From positions 124,001-188,000 of the forward strand of contig NZ_JAFBEX010000003.1 in the NCBI RefSeq assembly GCF_016908975.1: a stretch of 64,000 nt of DNA. The letters run 5' to 3'. A program made the translations under genes and the position numbers. The number at the start of each line of letters is the position of its first letter. The stretch's first letter is position 1. This stretch comes from Neobacillus cucumis (lineage in GTDB: Bacteria; Bacillota; Bacilli; Bacillales; Cytobacillaceae). The notes below the pieces were generated by a model, which saw nothing but the letters and a program-made list of their open reading frames with translations, was not told the DNA's origin and did not search any database. Below are positions 27,755-35,575 of the stretch, one piece after another.

Positions 27755-28762
27755 TTACTCAATAAAACTTCGTAAACTCAACTTAACTTGAATTAAATGC
27801 TGTTTATAGGCAGCAAGTTTTGCCTGGTATTCATCTTCTGGAAGTTTTCCAGCATTAAAGCTTTCTTCTAACTCAATAATCTTGTCCATAATTGCTTTTT
27901 GCTTTGCGATTAATTGCTTGAATGCTTTTTCTTCTTTATCTGCACTCAGTCTTTCTTCTTCTAATCTAGCTTTTCTTTTAAAGTAAATAAAAGAAGATAT
28001 CCCTGCAATAATGATTACCCCGACAATAATTAAGAAAATATGTGGGTTCAAACTATGCAATGGAGATTCTTCCCACATTCTAATATGTCCAGGGTTGTGA
28101 AATGCCGGTGCCGTGTGAGTGACATTACTTGTATTTCCATTATCTGTTGTGCTTGAAGATTGCTTACTACTACTGCTACTTCTATCTGAAGGAGGTTGAA
28201 CATCCTTTTTATAGATGAGTGTAAATGTCTGGTTTTCTTTTAAACCTTCAATGCTGTATCCATAATAGTTTTGGTCATCGAATTGAAATGTCCCTTGGCT
28301 AGTTGCTTCTGCCCCTGTAACTTCGACGCTCCCCATTCCTTCAGGTACAAGAATCTGCATAATTCCAACAGGGTAATCCATCGTTAATTTAATTTCTTTC
28401 CCTTTTGGTATTCGATAACTGTAAGGGAGTACGGTTGTTTGATTCGCAGGGACTGAAGTGGTTGTGATAAACCCCTTATCGACTTGCTTAAAGGCAATTT
28501 TACTATCTAAAAAGTTAAGATCCCTAGCATGATCGGGCAATGTAACCTTTAAAACAGCTTCACTCTTACCATCACCTTTGTATTCCTTAGAAGATGAATT
28601 AGAATAATTAACCATATTCATCAAATTGGTTGAACCATCTTCTGCTGGACTTACTACAAGGTAATGCATGTCAATTGAGATGTTAGAACCTGTTGCGGCT
28701 AATCCATGAAATGGAATGAGCATCCAGAGTCCAAGGAAGAGTAGGGTGATTTTCTTGATCAC
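27755..28762 (-). CDS. Exported membrane protein of unknown function in the ccm operon (copy 2 of architecture)
   Basis: 335 residues: signal peptide (about 1-22), a beta-rich outer domain (about 25-190) ending FTLIYKKD, a Ser/Thr-rich linker (about 193-215), one membrane helix (about 243-262) and a cytoplasmic coiled coil ending in ELEESFNAGKLPEDEYQAKL. The tail resembles the CcmI N-terminal coil. The protein at 32123 has the same layout. I do not recognise the outer domain. Its place between ccmA and the ccmI-like gene, with overlapping ends, implies a role in cytochrome c maturation. Confidence 0.75.
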   Translation of the reverse strand: MIKKITLLFLGLWMLIPFHGLAATGSNISIDMHYLVVSPAEDGSTNLMNMVNYSNSSSKEYKGDGKSEAVLKVTLPDHARDLNFLDSKIAFKQVDKGFITTTSVPANQTTVLPYSYRIPKGKEIKLTMDYPVGIMQILVPEGMGSVEVTGAEATSQGTFQFDDQNYYGYSIEGLKENQTFTLIYKKDVQPPSDRSSSSSKQSSSTTDNGNTSNVTHTAPAFHNPGHIRMWEESPLHSLNPHIFLIIVGVIIIAGISSFIYFKRKARLEEERLSADKEEKAFKQLIAKQKAIMDKIIELEESFNAGKLPEDEYQAKLAAYKQHLIQVKLSLRSFIE

Positions 28763-29133
28763 TTTCCTTCCCCCTTTTGCTTTCCATAGCTTTTCAATTG
28801 TGCTTCAATTTCCTTTTCTACTTCTGCCATTAGCTCTTTATCAATACTAGAATCTACTAATTTTTCCTCTTCCTTCATAATCTTGGCAACTTCTGCTTCA
28901 TACTGCCTTTTTAAGTTTTTATAATCAGCAGGTGAGATTTTATCCATTTTGTACTCAAACTCAATCTCATTGAGTGTAGTTAAAAGAGACTCTTTGGTAG
29001 TTTCTAAATCTTGGTCCTTTGAATTTAATTGAATAATTGTATTCCATTTAAAAATTGGTGCTAATATTAAATACAAACATATGAGCGCCAATGCTGCAGT
29101 AAAAATCATAGAAATGATTGAAATATCATGCAT
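28759..29133 (-). CDS. CcmI-like membrane coiled-coil protein
   Basis: 124 residues. One membrane helix (about 6-27) and a cytoplasmic helix pair with LNEIEFEYKMDKISPADYKNLKR, the arrangement of the N-terminal part of CcmI (CycH). The apocytochrome-binding TPR domain of full CcmI is absent. I chose ATG 29133, with AGGAT about 11 bases upstream; a GTG at 29142 is possible. It follows the ccmH-like gene, the usual place for ccmI, and its stop overlaps the next start. Confidence 0.7.
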   Translation of the reverse strand: MHDISIISMIFTAALALICLYLILAPIFKWNTIIQLNSKDQDLETTKESLLTTLNEIEFEYKMDKISPADYKNLKRQYEAEVAKIMKEEEKLVDSSIDKELMAEVEKEIEAQLKSYGKQKGEGK

Positions 29134-29145
29134 TTTGTCCACATC

Positions 29146-29649
29146 CTAAAGATACTTTTTGCGTTCTTCATCGATCATAGAGGAAAGAATTTCTCCTTCT
29201 ATTTCATCCTCAGTGCTTTCGTATTCAGTCATTACGGCGTCACTACCTTTTTTCTTTACCCATTTACGAATAATGATAAATACAGCAACTGCAGCTACTC
29301 CTAATACGACAAACGGAAGAACCCAAGCTGTTAAACTAAACCCGCTTTTCTCGGGAGAGGTTAATATTTCTTCACCATAAATATTGATATAGTATTGTCG
29401 GATTTTATCCTTATCCCAGCCTTTATTCATCATACTAACCAAGTCTTTTTTAAACTCAGTCGTGAGACTACAGGTATTTGGATCACATTCATAGTGGTCC
29501 TGACCACACCCGCAAGTACAGGCAAATTGCTCAGCTACTGCTTTAAATTCTGCCGATTTATAATCTATTTCCTTTGCTTCCGCCCGTATAAAAGTACCTT
29601 GAAAAATGATCGCAATGAGGATAAGCCCTAGATATAGTTTATTTCGCAT
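29146..29649 (-). CDS. ccmH: CcmH-like protein with unusual cysteine motif
   Basis: 167 residues: signal peptide (about 1-25), a three-helix domain (about 30-100) and one membrane helix (about 107-127). The region LVSMMNKGWDKDKIRQYYIN followed by YGEEIL is typical of CcmH, the reductant of apocytochrome. The usual LRCxxC is replaced by ACTCGCGQDHYECDPNTC, with extra cysteines. It starts at the base after the ccmF stop. The family assignment rests on the helical domain and the operon position. Confidence 0.82.
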   Translation of the reverse strand: MRNKLYLGLILIAIIFQGTFIRAEAKEIDYKSAEFKAVAEQFACTCGCGQDHYECDPNTCSLTTEFKKDLVSMMNKGWDKDKIRQYYINIYGEEILTSPEKSGFSLTAWVLPFVVLGVAAVAVFIIIRKWVKKKGSDAVMTEYESTEDEIEGEILSSMIDEERKKYL

Positions 29650-31632
29650 TTATGACACCTCTTTGCGTACTCCTGTATATCTAGGAGTAACATTTCCATA
29701 TTTTCCGTTCCAAACAGCAAACAGTGCACCAATTACGATCATAAAGGAACCGATCCATAACCAGTCCATCATTGGATTCACTTTGACGACAAAGGTTGCT
29801 TTTCCATCATCTTCCCATGCGCTTAACACAATATATAAATCTTCTTTTAAGGATGAAATGATTGCCACCTCTGAAGATGGTTGGTCCCAGTTACCGTAGA
29901 ATACTTTTTCTGGCTGAAAAGTACCGAGTTTTTTACCATTTTTAAATACGGTGACGTCAGCGTAAACAATATCGTTTGCTCCCTCTTTCTTTTGATCAAG
30001 GCGCTCATAATTGAGTCGATAATTATTGATCTCAATCGACTTTCCTAGCCCAACGGTTTTCATTGTTTCAACATCATAGTTTTGTGAACCAATAATCCCC
30101 ATTGTAATAAAGGCAATACCGAGGTGAACAATATATCCACCATAACGGCGGCGGTTTCGAATCATTAACCGATATAAAGCGACTAACGGTGATTCTTTTG
30201 TCATCTTTCTTCTAGCTTTTACACCTCTATAAAACTCTAAGAAATGAGTAATTAATAATAGAATGATAACTCCGTATCCGATAACAGCCCATGCTTTTTG
30301 GATACCAAGCACCACCATTAATACCATTCCAATGACAGCCAGAATAGCTGGAATCATGAAGTTTTTTCTAAGATTTTTTACTGTAGATCTCTGCCACGCA
30401 AGCATTGGACAAACAGCCATTACAAACATCATCGACAATAGGATAGGTGCTTCCACTTTGTTAAAAAAGGGCATTCCAACTGTTACCTTGGTTCCGCGGA
30501 CAGCTTCAGATACAAGTGGGAAAACCGTTCCCCAGAATGTAGCAAATGCAGCACCGACAAGTAATAAGTTATTAACTAAGAATGAACTTTCTTTTGAAAC
30601 AATTGAATTAAATTCTCCTGCACTTCTTTTAAGTAAGTTGTACCGGCTCATTAAAACATATAAGGCCAGAATGACTGCAATAGCCATAAAGATTAAGAAA
30701 TATAATCCTAAATTTGAGTTGGAAAATGCATGCACAGATGTTAGTACACCACTACGCACGAGGAAAGTTCCAAATAAAGTAAATGCGTAGGATACAATAA
30801 TTAAGCTTATATTCCATATTTTCAACATGTTTTTCCGCTCTTGTATCATGACGGAATGAAGGAACGCAGTCGCTGTGAGCCAAGGCATAAACGATGCATT
30901 TTCCACGGCATCCCATGCCCAATATCCGCCCCAACCTAGTTCGACATAAGCCCATTGGCCTCCGAAGATATTTCCTAGGCTCAAAAATAACCAGGCAATG
31001 ATTGTCCAACGTCTTGTCATTTTGATCCAAAAATCATCCACATTTTTCAAGATTAAAGCGGCCATTGCAAAGGCAAATGGTACGGCAAGGCCTACATAAC
31101 CTAAGTAAAGTGTTACCGGATGAATAATCATTCCCGGATTTTGAAGCATTGGATTTAAACCTTTTCCTTCTGTTGGAACAGTAGATAATAGTGCAAATGG
31201 CTTTGCAACAAAACCTAAAATGAAAAAGAAGAAAACAGCATTGGCCATTAAAATAGCAGAGATGTAGGGAACCATTGGGTTTCCTTTCATCTTTCTTGAA
31301 TAAGCGATCATCACCATATAAAGAGTTAAGAAGAATGTCCATAATAATAATGACCCTGCATTTCCAGCCCACAAAGCAGTTAGTTTATAGATGATTGGCA
31401 AGTCGCTGCTGGTATAATCAGTCACGTATTCGTATTGAAATTGGGATGTGGCTAATAGGTAGAACATAGAAAGCATTGCCATGGCTGCACAAATAAATAA
31501 GGCTATCATCCCGTTCTTTCCACTATTAACGAATTTTTGATTTTTTGTGCTAATCCCCCATGTTAAGACGAGAAGCGAGTAAATGGCTATGGCTAAACCT
31601 ATATAAATTGATGCGTTGGCAAATAAATACAT
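29650..31632 (-). CDS. ccmF: Haem lyase CcmF
   Basis: 660 residues, about 15 membrane helices. The WWD-type loop reads WGGYWAWDAVENASFMPWL. Candidate haem-ligand histidines are in GMIIHPVTLYLGYVGL, TAFLHSVM, TSVHAFSNS and GGYIVHLGIAF. The large outer loop lies near residues 530-625. CcmF (with CcmH) attaches haem from CcmE to the CXXCH of apocytochromes. The length fits the family (about 640-670). It is 24 bases after ccmE. Confidence 0.95.
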   Translation of the reverse strand: MYLFANASIYIGLAIAIYSLLVLTWGISTKNQKFVNSGKNGMIALFICAAMAMLSMFYLLATSQFQYEYVTDYTSSDLPIIYKLTALWAGNAGSLLLWTFFLTLYMVMIAYSRKMKGNPMVPYISAILMANAVFFFFILGFVAKPFALLSTVPTEGKGLNPMLQNPGMIIHPVTLYLGYVGLAVPFAFAMAALILKNVDDFWIKMTRRWTIIAWLFLSLGNIFGGQWAYVELGWGGYWAWDAVENASFMPWLTATAFLHSVMIQERKNMLKIWNISLIIVSYAFTLFGTFLVRSGVLTSVHAFSNSNLGLYFLIFMAIAVILALYVLMSRYNLLKRSAGEFNSIVSKESSFLVNNLLLVGAAFATFWGTVFPLVSEAVRGTKVTVGMPFFNKVEAPILLSMMFVMAVCPMLAWQRSTVKNLRKNFMIPAILAVIGMVLMVVLGIQKAWAVIGYGVIILLLITHFLEFYRGVKARRKMTKESPLVALYRLMIRNRRRYGGYIVHLGIAFITMGIIGSQNYDVETMKTVGLGKSIEINNYRLNYERLDQKKEGANDIVYADVTVFKNGKKLGTFQPEKVFYGNWDQPSSEVAIISSLKEDLYIVLSAWEDDGKATFVVKVNPMMDWLWIGSFMIVIGALFAVWNGKYGNVTPRYTGVRKEVS

Positions 31633-31656
31633 TTCGTCACCTTCTTACGTTGACTC

Positions 31657-32109
31657 TTATTTTTCTTTGATTGGTTGATCTAACAATTGTTTATGTTTTT
31701 CAATATCATAGTTTTTCATATCTTTTCCCTCGTATTTAGAAGGACATCTGGTTTTTACTGATTCAGCCACAAAAGTATTCTTTTTCGTTGGTGAGCCTTG
31801 GAGGATACAGATAACCCCCTCTGAGAAGTTATCTGGTTTTGTCCCATGATAAATAACATGCATGACATTTCCATGATTATCCTTTACGTCAAATTTCAAT
31901 TGAATCTTATCTGGATTCCATTTAATAGTTTTTTCCATCAGTAAACCTTCAACTGTAACAAAATCATCTTTATGCTGATCTTGAGTTGCTAAAAGTTCTT
32001 TCATTGTCAATTCAACACCACTAGAACCAGGAGTAGCTGCCATCAATAAGAATACAATTGCACCTGCAATAATAAAGCCGCCTAACATAACAAGCGTATT
32101 TTTCTTCAT
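31657..32109 (-). CDS. ccmE: Haem chaperone CcmE, CXXXY variant
   Basis: 150 residues: an N-terminal anchor helix (about 5-25) and an OB-fold domain outside the cell. The haem-attachment site near residue 123 reads TRCPSKYEG, that is CXXXY instead of the HXXXY of most bacteria. This variant is known from some archaea and deltaproteobacteria. I chose ATG 32109, preceded by GGGGTGAG; a GTG at 32118 is possible. It carries haem from CcmC to CcmF. Confidence 0.93.
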   Translation of the reverse strand: MKKNTLVMLGGFIIAGAIVFLLMAATPGSSGVELTMKELLATQDQHKDDFVTVEGLLMEKTIKWNPDKIQLKFDVKDNHGNVMHVIYHGTKPDNFSEGVICILQGSPTKKNTFVAESVKTRCPSKYEGKDMKNYDIEKHKQLLDQPIKEK

Positions 32110-32122
32110 CCATCTCACCCCA

Positions 32123-33181
32123 TTAAATCAATTTTTTCATTTCTTCTTCATACATGTCTTGATCGATTTTTCCTGTTAACAGTTTCTTACGCAATTCCTT
32201 TTTTTCTTCTTCATTATTAGTTTTGTTCACTTTTTTTCCGACTGTCTGCTTTGTTGATCGATTTTTTTGTTTAGTACTTTTAACAGATGTACGTCGCCCT
32301 ATTGGAGAATGACCTTTTAGTCCGAGATAGACAAGGAATCCCGCAATAATTAAAGCAATACCAATAATGGATGCTGCGCCAACTCCAATTAGCGGCTGCT
32401 TGGCGTTACTGGTTGAGGTTCCCTTTTTCACTTGGTCAGTTGCGGTACTGCCACTAGTGCTTTGGGTTGATGAAGATTCTTGTTTGTTAATGGCTTCCAT
32501 TGTTGATTCGGTTCCATCTTTTTTGTATGAAAAGGAAAATTTAAGATTTTCTTTTGCTTTTACATCCTTATATTGGTAATAATACAACTCTTCTCCATAC
32601 TCACTTTTGGTGTTATTAGCTGTTTGGGGTTCTACTTGTATATTCTTAGCATCCATTGGGGAGTAAAAGATAACATCTAATTGGTCCATTCCAGCATTAT
32701 TGTTCAACTGATATGTAAAGTTTTTTTGATCCCTCACATCAATTGTTCGGGTGTAATATTCAATGACAAATTGATAGGTTTGATTATTTTTAATTGCCTT
32801 TCCAGGCTTCCATGATATTATTCCTTTTTCCTTGTCAATATCGTAAGGACGTTGAACCTCCGGCTGATTTTCTGCTGGAAATTCTGCAACTAAATTAGCT
32901 TCAAAACCCTTATCTTTAGCAGGAATCGGTATTTCAATTTTTCCATCATAGTCTTTACCGCTCTTATTTGTAATCGTCCCATACATGCCTACTAGTAATG
33001 ATGGAACATCTCTTGAACCCCAATCTTCTGGATAATCAAACTCCGGCATAATTTGTACTTGCATTTCCTTAAATGGAAATTTTTCCGCTTGAAAAACAGT
33101 TTCAGCGCTAGCCTTAGAACTGATAAAGTTACCAAGGAATGAGCAAATCACAAACATTGCCAGCCACTTTTTCTTTAGCAT
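32123..33181 (-). CDS. Exported membrane protein of unknown function heading the ccm operon (copy 1 of architecture)
   Basis: 352 residues: signal peptide (about 1-26), beta-rich outer domain (about 28-220) ending FSFSYKKD, a Ser/Thr linker (about 225-262), one membrane helix (about 265-288), a basic stretch, then a short coil ELRKKLLTGKIDQDMYEEEM. The layout matches the protein at 27755. Only 13 bases separate it from ccmE, so it is the first gene of the ccm operon. I do not recognise the outer domain. A role in haem or apocytochrome handling is inferred from place and topology. Confidence 0.75.
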   Translation of the reverse strand: MLKKKWLAMFVICSFLGNFISSKASAETVFQAEKFPFKEMQVQIMPEFDYPEDWGSRDVPSLLVGMYGTITNKSGKDYDGKIEIPIPAKDKGFEANLVAEFPAENQPEVQRPYDIDKEKGIISWKPGKAIKNNQTYQFVIEYYTRTIDVRDQKNFTYQLNNNAGMDQLDVIFYSPMDAKNIQVEPQTANNTKSEYGEELYYYQYKDVKAKENLKFSFSYKKDGTESTMEAINKQESSSTQSTSGSTATDQVKKGTSTSNAKQPLIGVGAASIIGIALIIAGFLVYLGLKGHSPIGRRTSVKSTKQKNRSTKQTVGKKVNKTNNEEEKKELRKKLLTGKIDQDMYEEEMKKLI

Positions 33182-33411
33182 AAAAACCCTCCTTGATGAA
33201 ACACCTTCATTTTCCCTTAATTTGCACTATAGTCCTCTTAGAAAAAATATTATTGTTTCTCTACCTATATAGTTGAATCACTCTTGAACATTTTGTTAAA
33301 GGGTGGAAACGTTTGACTTTTTGACAAAAAACCACCACAGAATGTTCACATTTTTGGCACCCCATCGAAATTCCATGTATTTTGTCGGATACAACTTTGA
33401 AAAAATAGTAA

Positions 33412-33641
33412 GAAAAGCGCAAGCGCCTTGGTCAGCCCCGATATAGGGAGACTTATCGATGGCAAGCAAAGCGTAGTCAGAGATTAGTCTCCCTTAATGC
33501 GTACAGAAAACGATAGTTTTCTGTAGCCAAGCATAAGACGCTCCCAACAGGAAGGCGCTTTTTGCCTTCCTGTTGGGAGTGGCTGTAGACCATCGAGGGG
33601 CTAGGCGCTGGAGCTAGACAATTCTCGAATTCGAATTTATA
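33412..33641 (+). repeat. GCGC-rich intergenic repeat, copy 5 (longest)
   Basis: It opens GAAAAGCGCAAGCGCCTTGG and closes GGGGCTAGGCGCTGGAGCTA plus TTCGAATTTATAC. An extra 85-base arm (GGGAGACTTATCGATGGC to GTTTTCTGTAGCC) is inserted before the usual CTCCCAACAGGAAGGCGC hairpin. It lies between the cytochrome c terminator and the ccm operon start. In the 516-base gap 33182-33697 the rest is AT-rich sequence with no clear promoter. Confidence 0.8.
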
Positions 33642-33651
33642 CTTCATGTCA

Positions 33652-33680
33652 TAAAAAAAACTGCATCCATTCGGATACAG
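33652..33680 (-). terminator. Terminator of the cytochrome c gene
   Basis: CTGTATCC, GAAT loop, GGATGCAG, then TTTTTTTT on the minus strand. Confidence 0.8.
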
Positions 33681-33697
33681 GTTCTCAACTTTTTATG

Positions 33698-34354
33698 CTA
33701 TTTTTGGACTTCCAAAGATCGGATATAGGTAACAATATCTGATATATCCTGTGTCTTTAATTGCCGTACACCGTCAAGACCTTTTAAGGATGGACCCATT
33801 CTAGTCTCTTCCCGACCATATGCAGCACTAATCCATATCTGCTTGTCAGTTGTGTATTTTAAATATTGTGGATGCGACAGTGCGGTTCCCATATGTAACA
33901 TCCCAGTTCCTGCTTTCATATGACAATTTTGGCAATATAGATTGTATAATTTTTGACCATTTGCTGGATTTCCGGCAATGGTCTTCGGAACATCAAATTT
34001 AATATCCTTCGTTTGCCAATTTCGGATGAAGGCTACAAGGCTTTTCAGCTCTTTCTCTGATAATCTGGGTCCATATGCTGGCATTCCTGTTCCTTCTCTT
34101 CCAAATTTTATATAATTATATAAATTCTTATCCGTTACCGTGTTTAAAAAATTTTGATTATTCAAAGAGGTTCCAGCTTTTTCACCTTCACCTTTTCCAT
34201 TGTCACCATGACAAACTAAACAATTTTGATTATATGCTTTCTCACCAGCAGCAATAGCTTGTGAATTCTTTTTAGCAAATATATTACTGTTGCTTATACA
34301 AACAATAATTCCAATAATAACCAAGATATAAAATCCAATTAGTATTTTTTTCAT
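33698..34354 (-). CDS. Dihaem cytochrome c, membrane-anchored
   Basis: 218 residues. An uncleaved-looking N-terminal helix (about 4-24) is followed by two cytochrome c domains. The haem sites are NCLVCHGDNGKGEG (about residue 45) and YCQNCHMKAGTG (about 140). Candidate distal methionines are in GTGMPAYGP and in RMGPSLKG. It would sit on the outer face of the membrane as an electron carrier. It lies just upstream of the ccm operon, which would mature it, and ten bases after the Cys-rich lipoprotein gene. Its redox partner is not visible here. Confidence 0.9.
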   Translation of the reverse strand: MKKILIGFYILVIIGIIVCISNSNIFAKKNSQAIAAGEKAYNQNCLVCHGDNGKGEGEKAGTSLNNQNFLNTVTDKNLYNYIKFGREGTGMPAYGPRLSEKELKSLVAFIRNWQTKDIKFDVPKTIAGNPANGQKLYNLYCQNCHMKAGTGMLHMGTALSHPQYLKYTTDKQIWISAAYGREETRMGPSLKGLDGVRQLKTQDISDIVTYIRSLEVQK

Positions 34355-34363
34355 GGGTTACCC

Positions 34364-34813
34364 CTACTTTGGCTCAGGTGTTGGGGTTGCTTCCCCAAGA
34401 TTTTTATATTTATCAGTAATTAATTGATAAATTTTCCCAGAACTATCACCATTAAGATGTAGTTCTACTGCATCCCGGGCAATATTGATACAGGTATCAC
34501 AGGATATACCATGTGAATCCCACTCTGTTACAGCGTTGTTATCACCAACACTCTTAACAAAGCAATCTAGGTTGCTCTTATGACCCTCTGCCACACAACC
34601 ACAATAACACGGTACTTGTGCAACAACATCCGGATAGGTTGATGCCATTATATACGTTTCTTGCACTTTTTCAGATGTATTTAAGACAAAATCTGGTAAT
34701 GGTGCATGTTTTTTATCAAGCTTCCAACTGTGATCATCAAGCTTGGAACTGCAACCCGCAGCTATTATGGCTAATAAAATGAAAAGGAAGAAGAAAGTTG
34801 TTATTCGCTTCAT
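34364..34813 (-). CDS. PCYCGC-motif lipoprotein
   Basis: 149 residues. The lipobox AIIAAGC gives a mature N-terminal cysteine near residue 21. The core has QVPCYCGCVAEGHKSNLDCF and a second pair in ISCDTCINIARD. I recognise the PCYCGC-containing lipoproteins found in Bacilli, whose function is not established. The CxCGC pattern recalls the CcmH-like protein of the neighbouring operon. It is probably co-transcribed with the dihaem cytochrome c. Confidence 0.8.
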   Translation of the reverse strand: MKRITTFFFLFILLAIIAAGCSSKLDDHSWKLDKKHAPLPDFVLNTSEKVQETYIMASTYPDVVAQVPCYCGCVAEGHKSNLDCFVKSVGDNNAVTEWDSHGISCDTCINIARDAVELHLNGDSSGKIYQLITDKYKNLGEATPTPEPK

Positions 34814-34949
34814 TTTCGATTCACCCCTTTACTATATTCTTATACACATGTATTTTAACAAATAGGTCTTTCCGCACTAGCTCTAAATTCTTACTATTTA
34901 GTGAAGTTTTTAAGCTTACTAACTGTAGAAAGCCATCTATCCAGGCAAT

Positions 34950-34987
34950 AAAAAAAACCTTAGACCCAATTTTGGTCTAAGGTTTTT
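34950..34987. terminator. Terminator of efp
   Basis: AAAAACCTTAGACCAAAATT pairs with the complement GGTCTAAGGTTTTTT on the minus strand. A and T runs on both sides suggest bidirectional use. Confidence 0.8.
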
Positions 34988-34996
34988 GGTTAAACT

Positions 34997-35554
34997 TTAT
35001 GCGCGAGAAACATAACTTGCTTCTGATGTATTAATGATGAGTTTATCTCCTTGGTTAACAAAGAAAGGCACTTGAACAATAAGACCTGTTTCAAGTGTTG
35101 CAGGCTTTGTACCGCCAGAAGCTGTATCCCCTTTGATACCTGGTTCTGTTTCAGTTACTTCTAATTCAACAGTGTTAGGCAGTTCTACCCCAAGGGTTTC
35201 ATGTTGGAACATCATGATATGAACTTCCATATTTTCTTTTAAGAATTTTAATTCGTATTCAATATTTGATGCAGGAAGTTCTACTTGTTCGTAGGATTCC
35301 ATATCCATAAACACATGAGCATCACCGCTTGCATAAAGATATTGCATTTTGCGATTATCAATTTGTGCTTTTTCTACTTTTTCACCTGCACGGAAAGTTT
35401 TTTCTTGAATAGCACCATTACGTAGGTTACGAAGCTTTGAACGAACAAATGCAGCACCTTTTCCTGGCTTTACGTGTTGGAAATCAAGAACGCGCCATAG
35501 ACCGCCATCGACTTCGATCGTTAATCCCGTTTTAAAATCATTTACAGATATCAT
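34997..35554 (-). CDS. efp: Translation elongation factor P
   Basis: 185 residues in three beta-barrel domains. The loop [14 protein letters not shown] places Lys32 at the tip, the residue that is modified in Bacillus [22 protein letters not shown] is the domain III signature. EF-P relieves ribosome stalling at polyproline. It starts 21 bases after papQ, the same partner as in B. subtilis, where efp is needed for full motility and sporulation. Confidence 0.97.
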   Translation of the reverse strand: MISVNDFKTGLTIEVDGGLWRVLDFQHVKPGKGAAFVRSKLRNLRNGAIQEKTFRAGEKVEKAQIDNRKMQYLYASGDAHVFMDMESYEQVELPASNIEYELKFLKENMEVHIMMFQHETLGVELPNTVELEVTETEPGIKGDTASGGTKPATLETGLIVQVPFFVNQGDKLIINTSEASYVSRA

Positions 35555-35575
35555 GTGTAAATCCTCCTAAAAATC

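Noticed and set aside
30263-30790. A 175-codon plus-strand frame opposite ccmF
   Set aside because: It is the antisense shadow of the conserved CcmF gene, with no ribosome site and low-complexity composition.
33305-33325. A CcpA cre site (GGAAACGTTTGAC) before the ccm operon
   Set aside because: The match to the cre consensus is partial, and the site is over 100 bases from the gene with no clear promoter between.
33340-33360. An FNR-type site (TGTGAACATTCTGTGG on the minus strand) before the ccm operon
   Set aside because: Only one half-site is good; the second half does not match TCACA.
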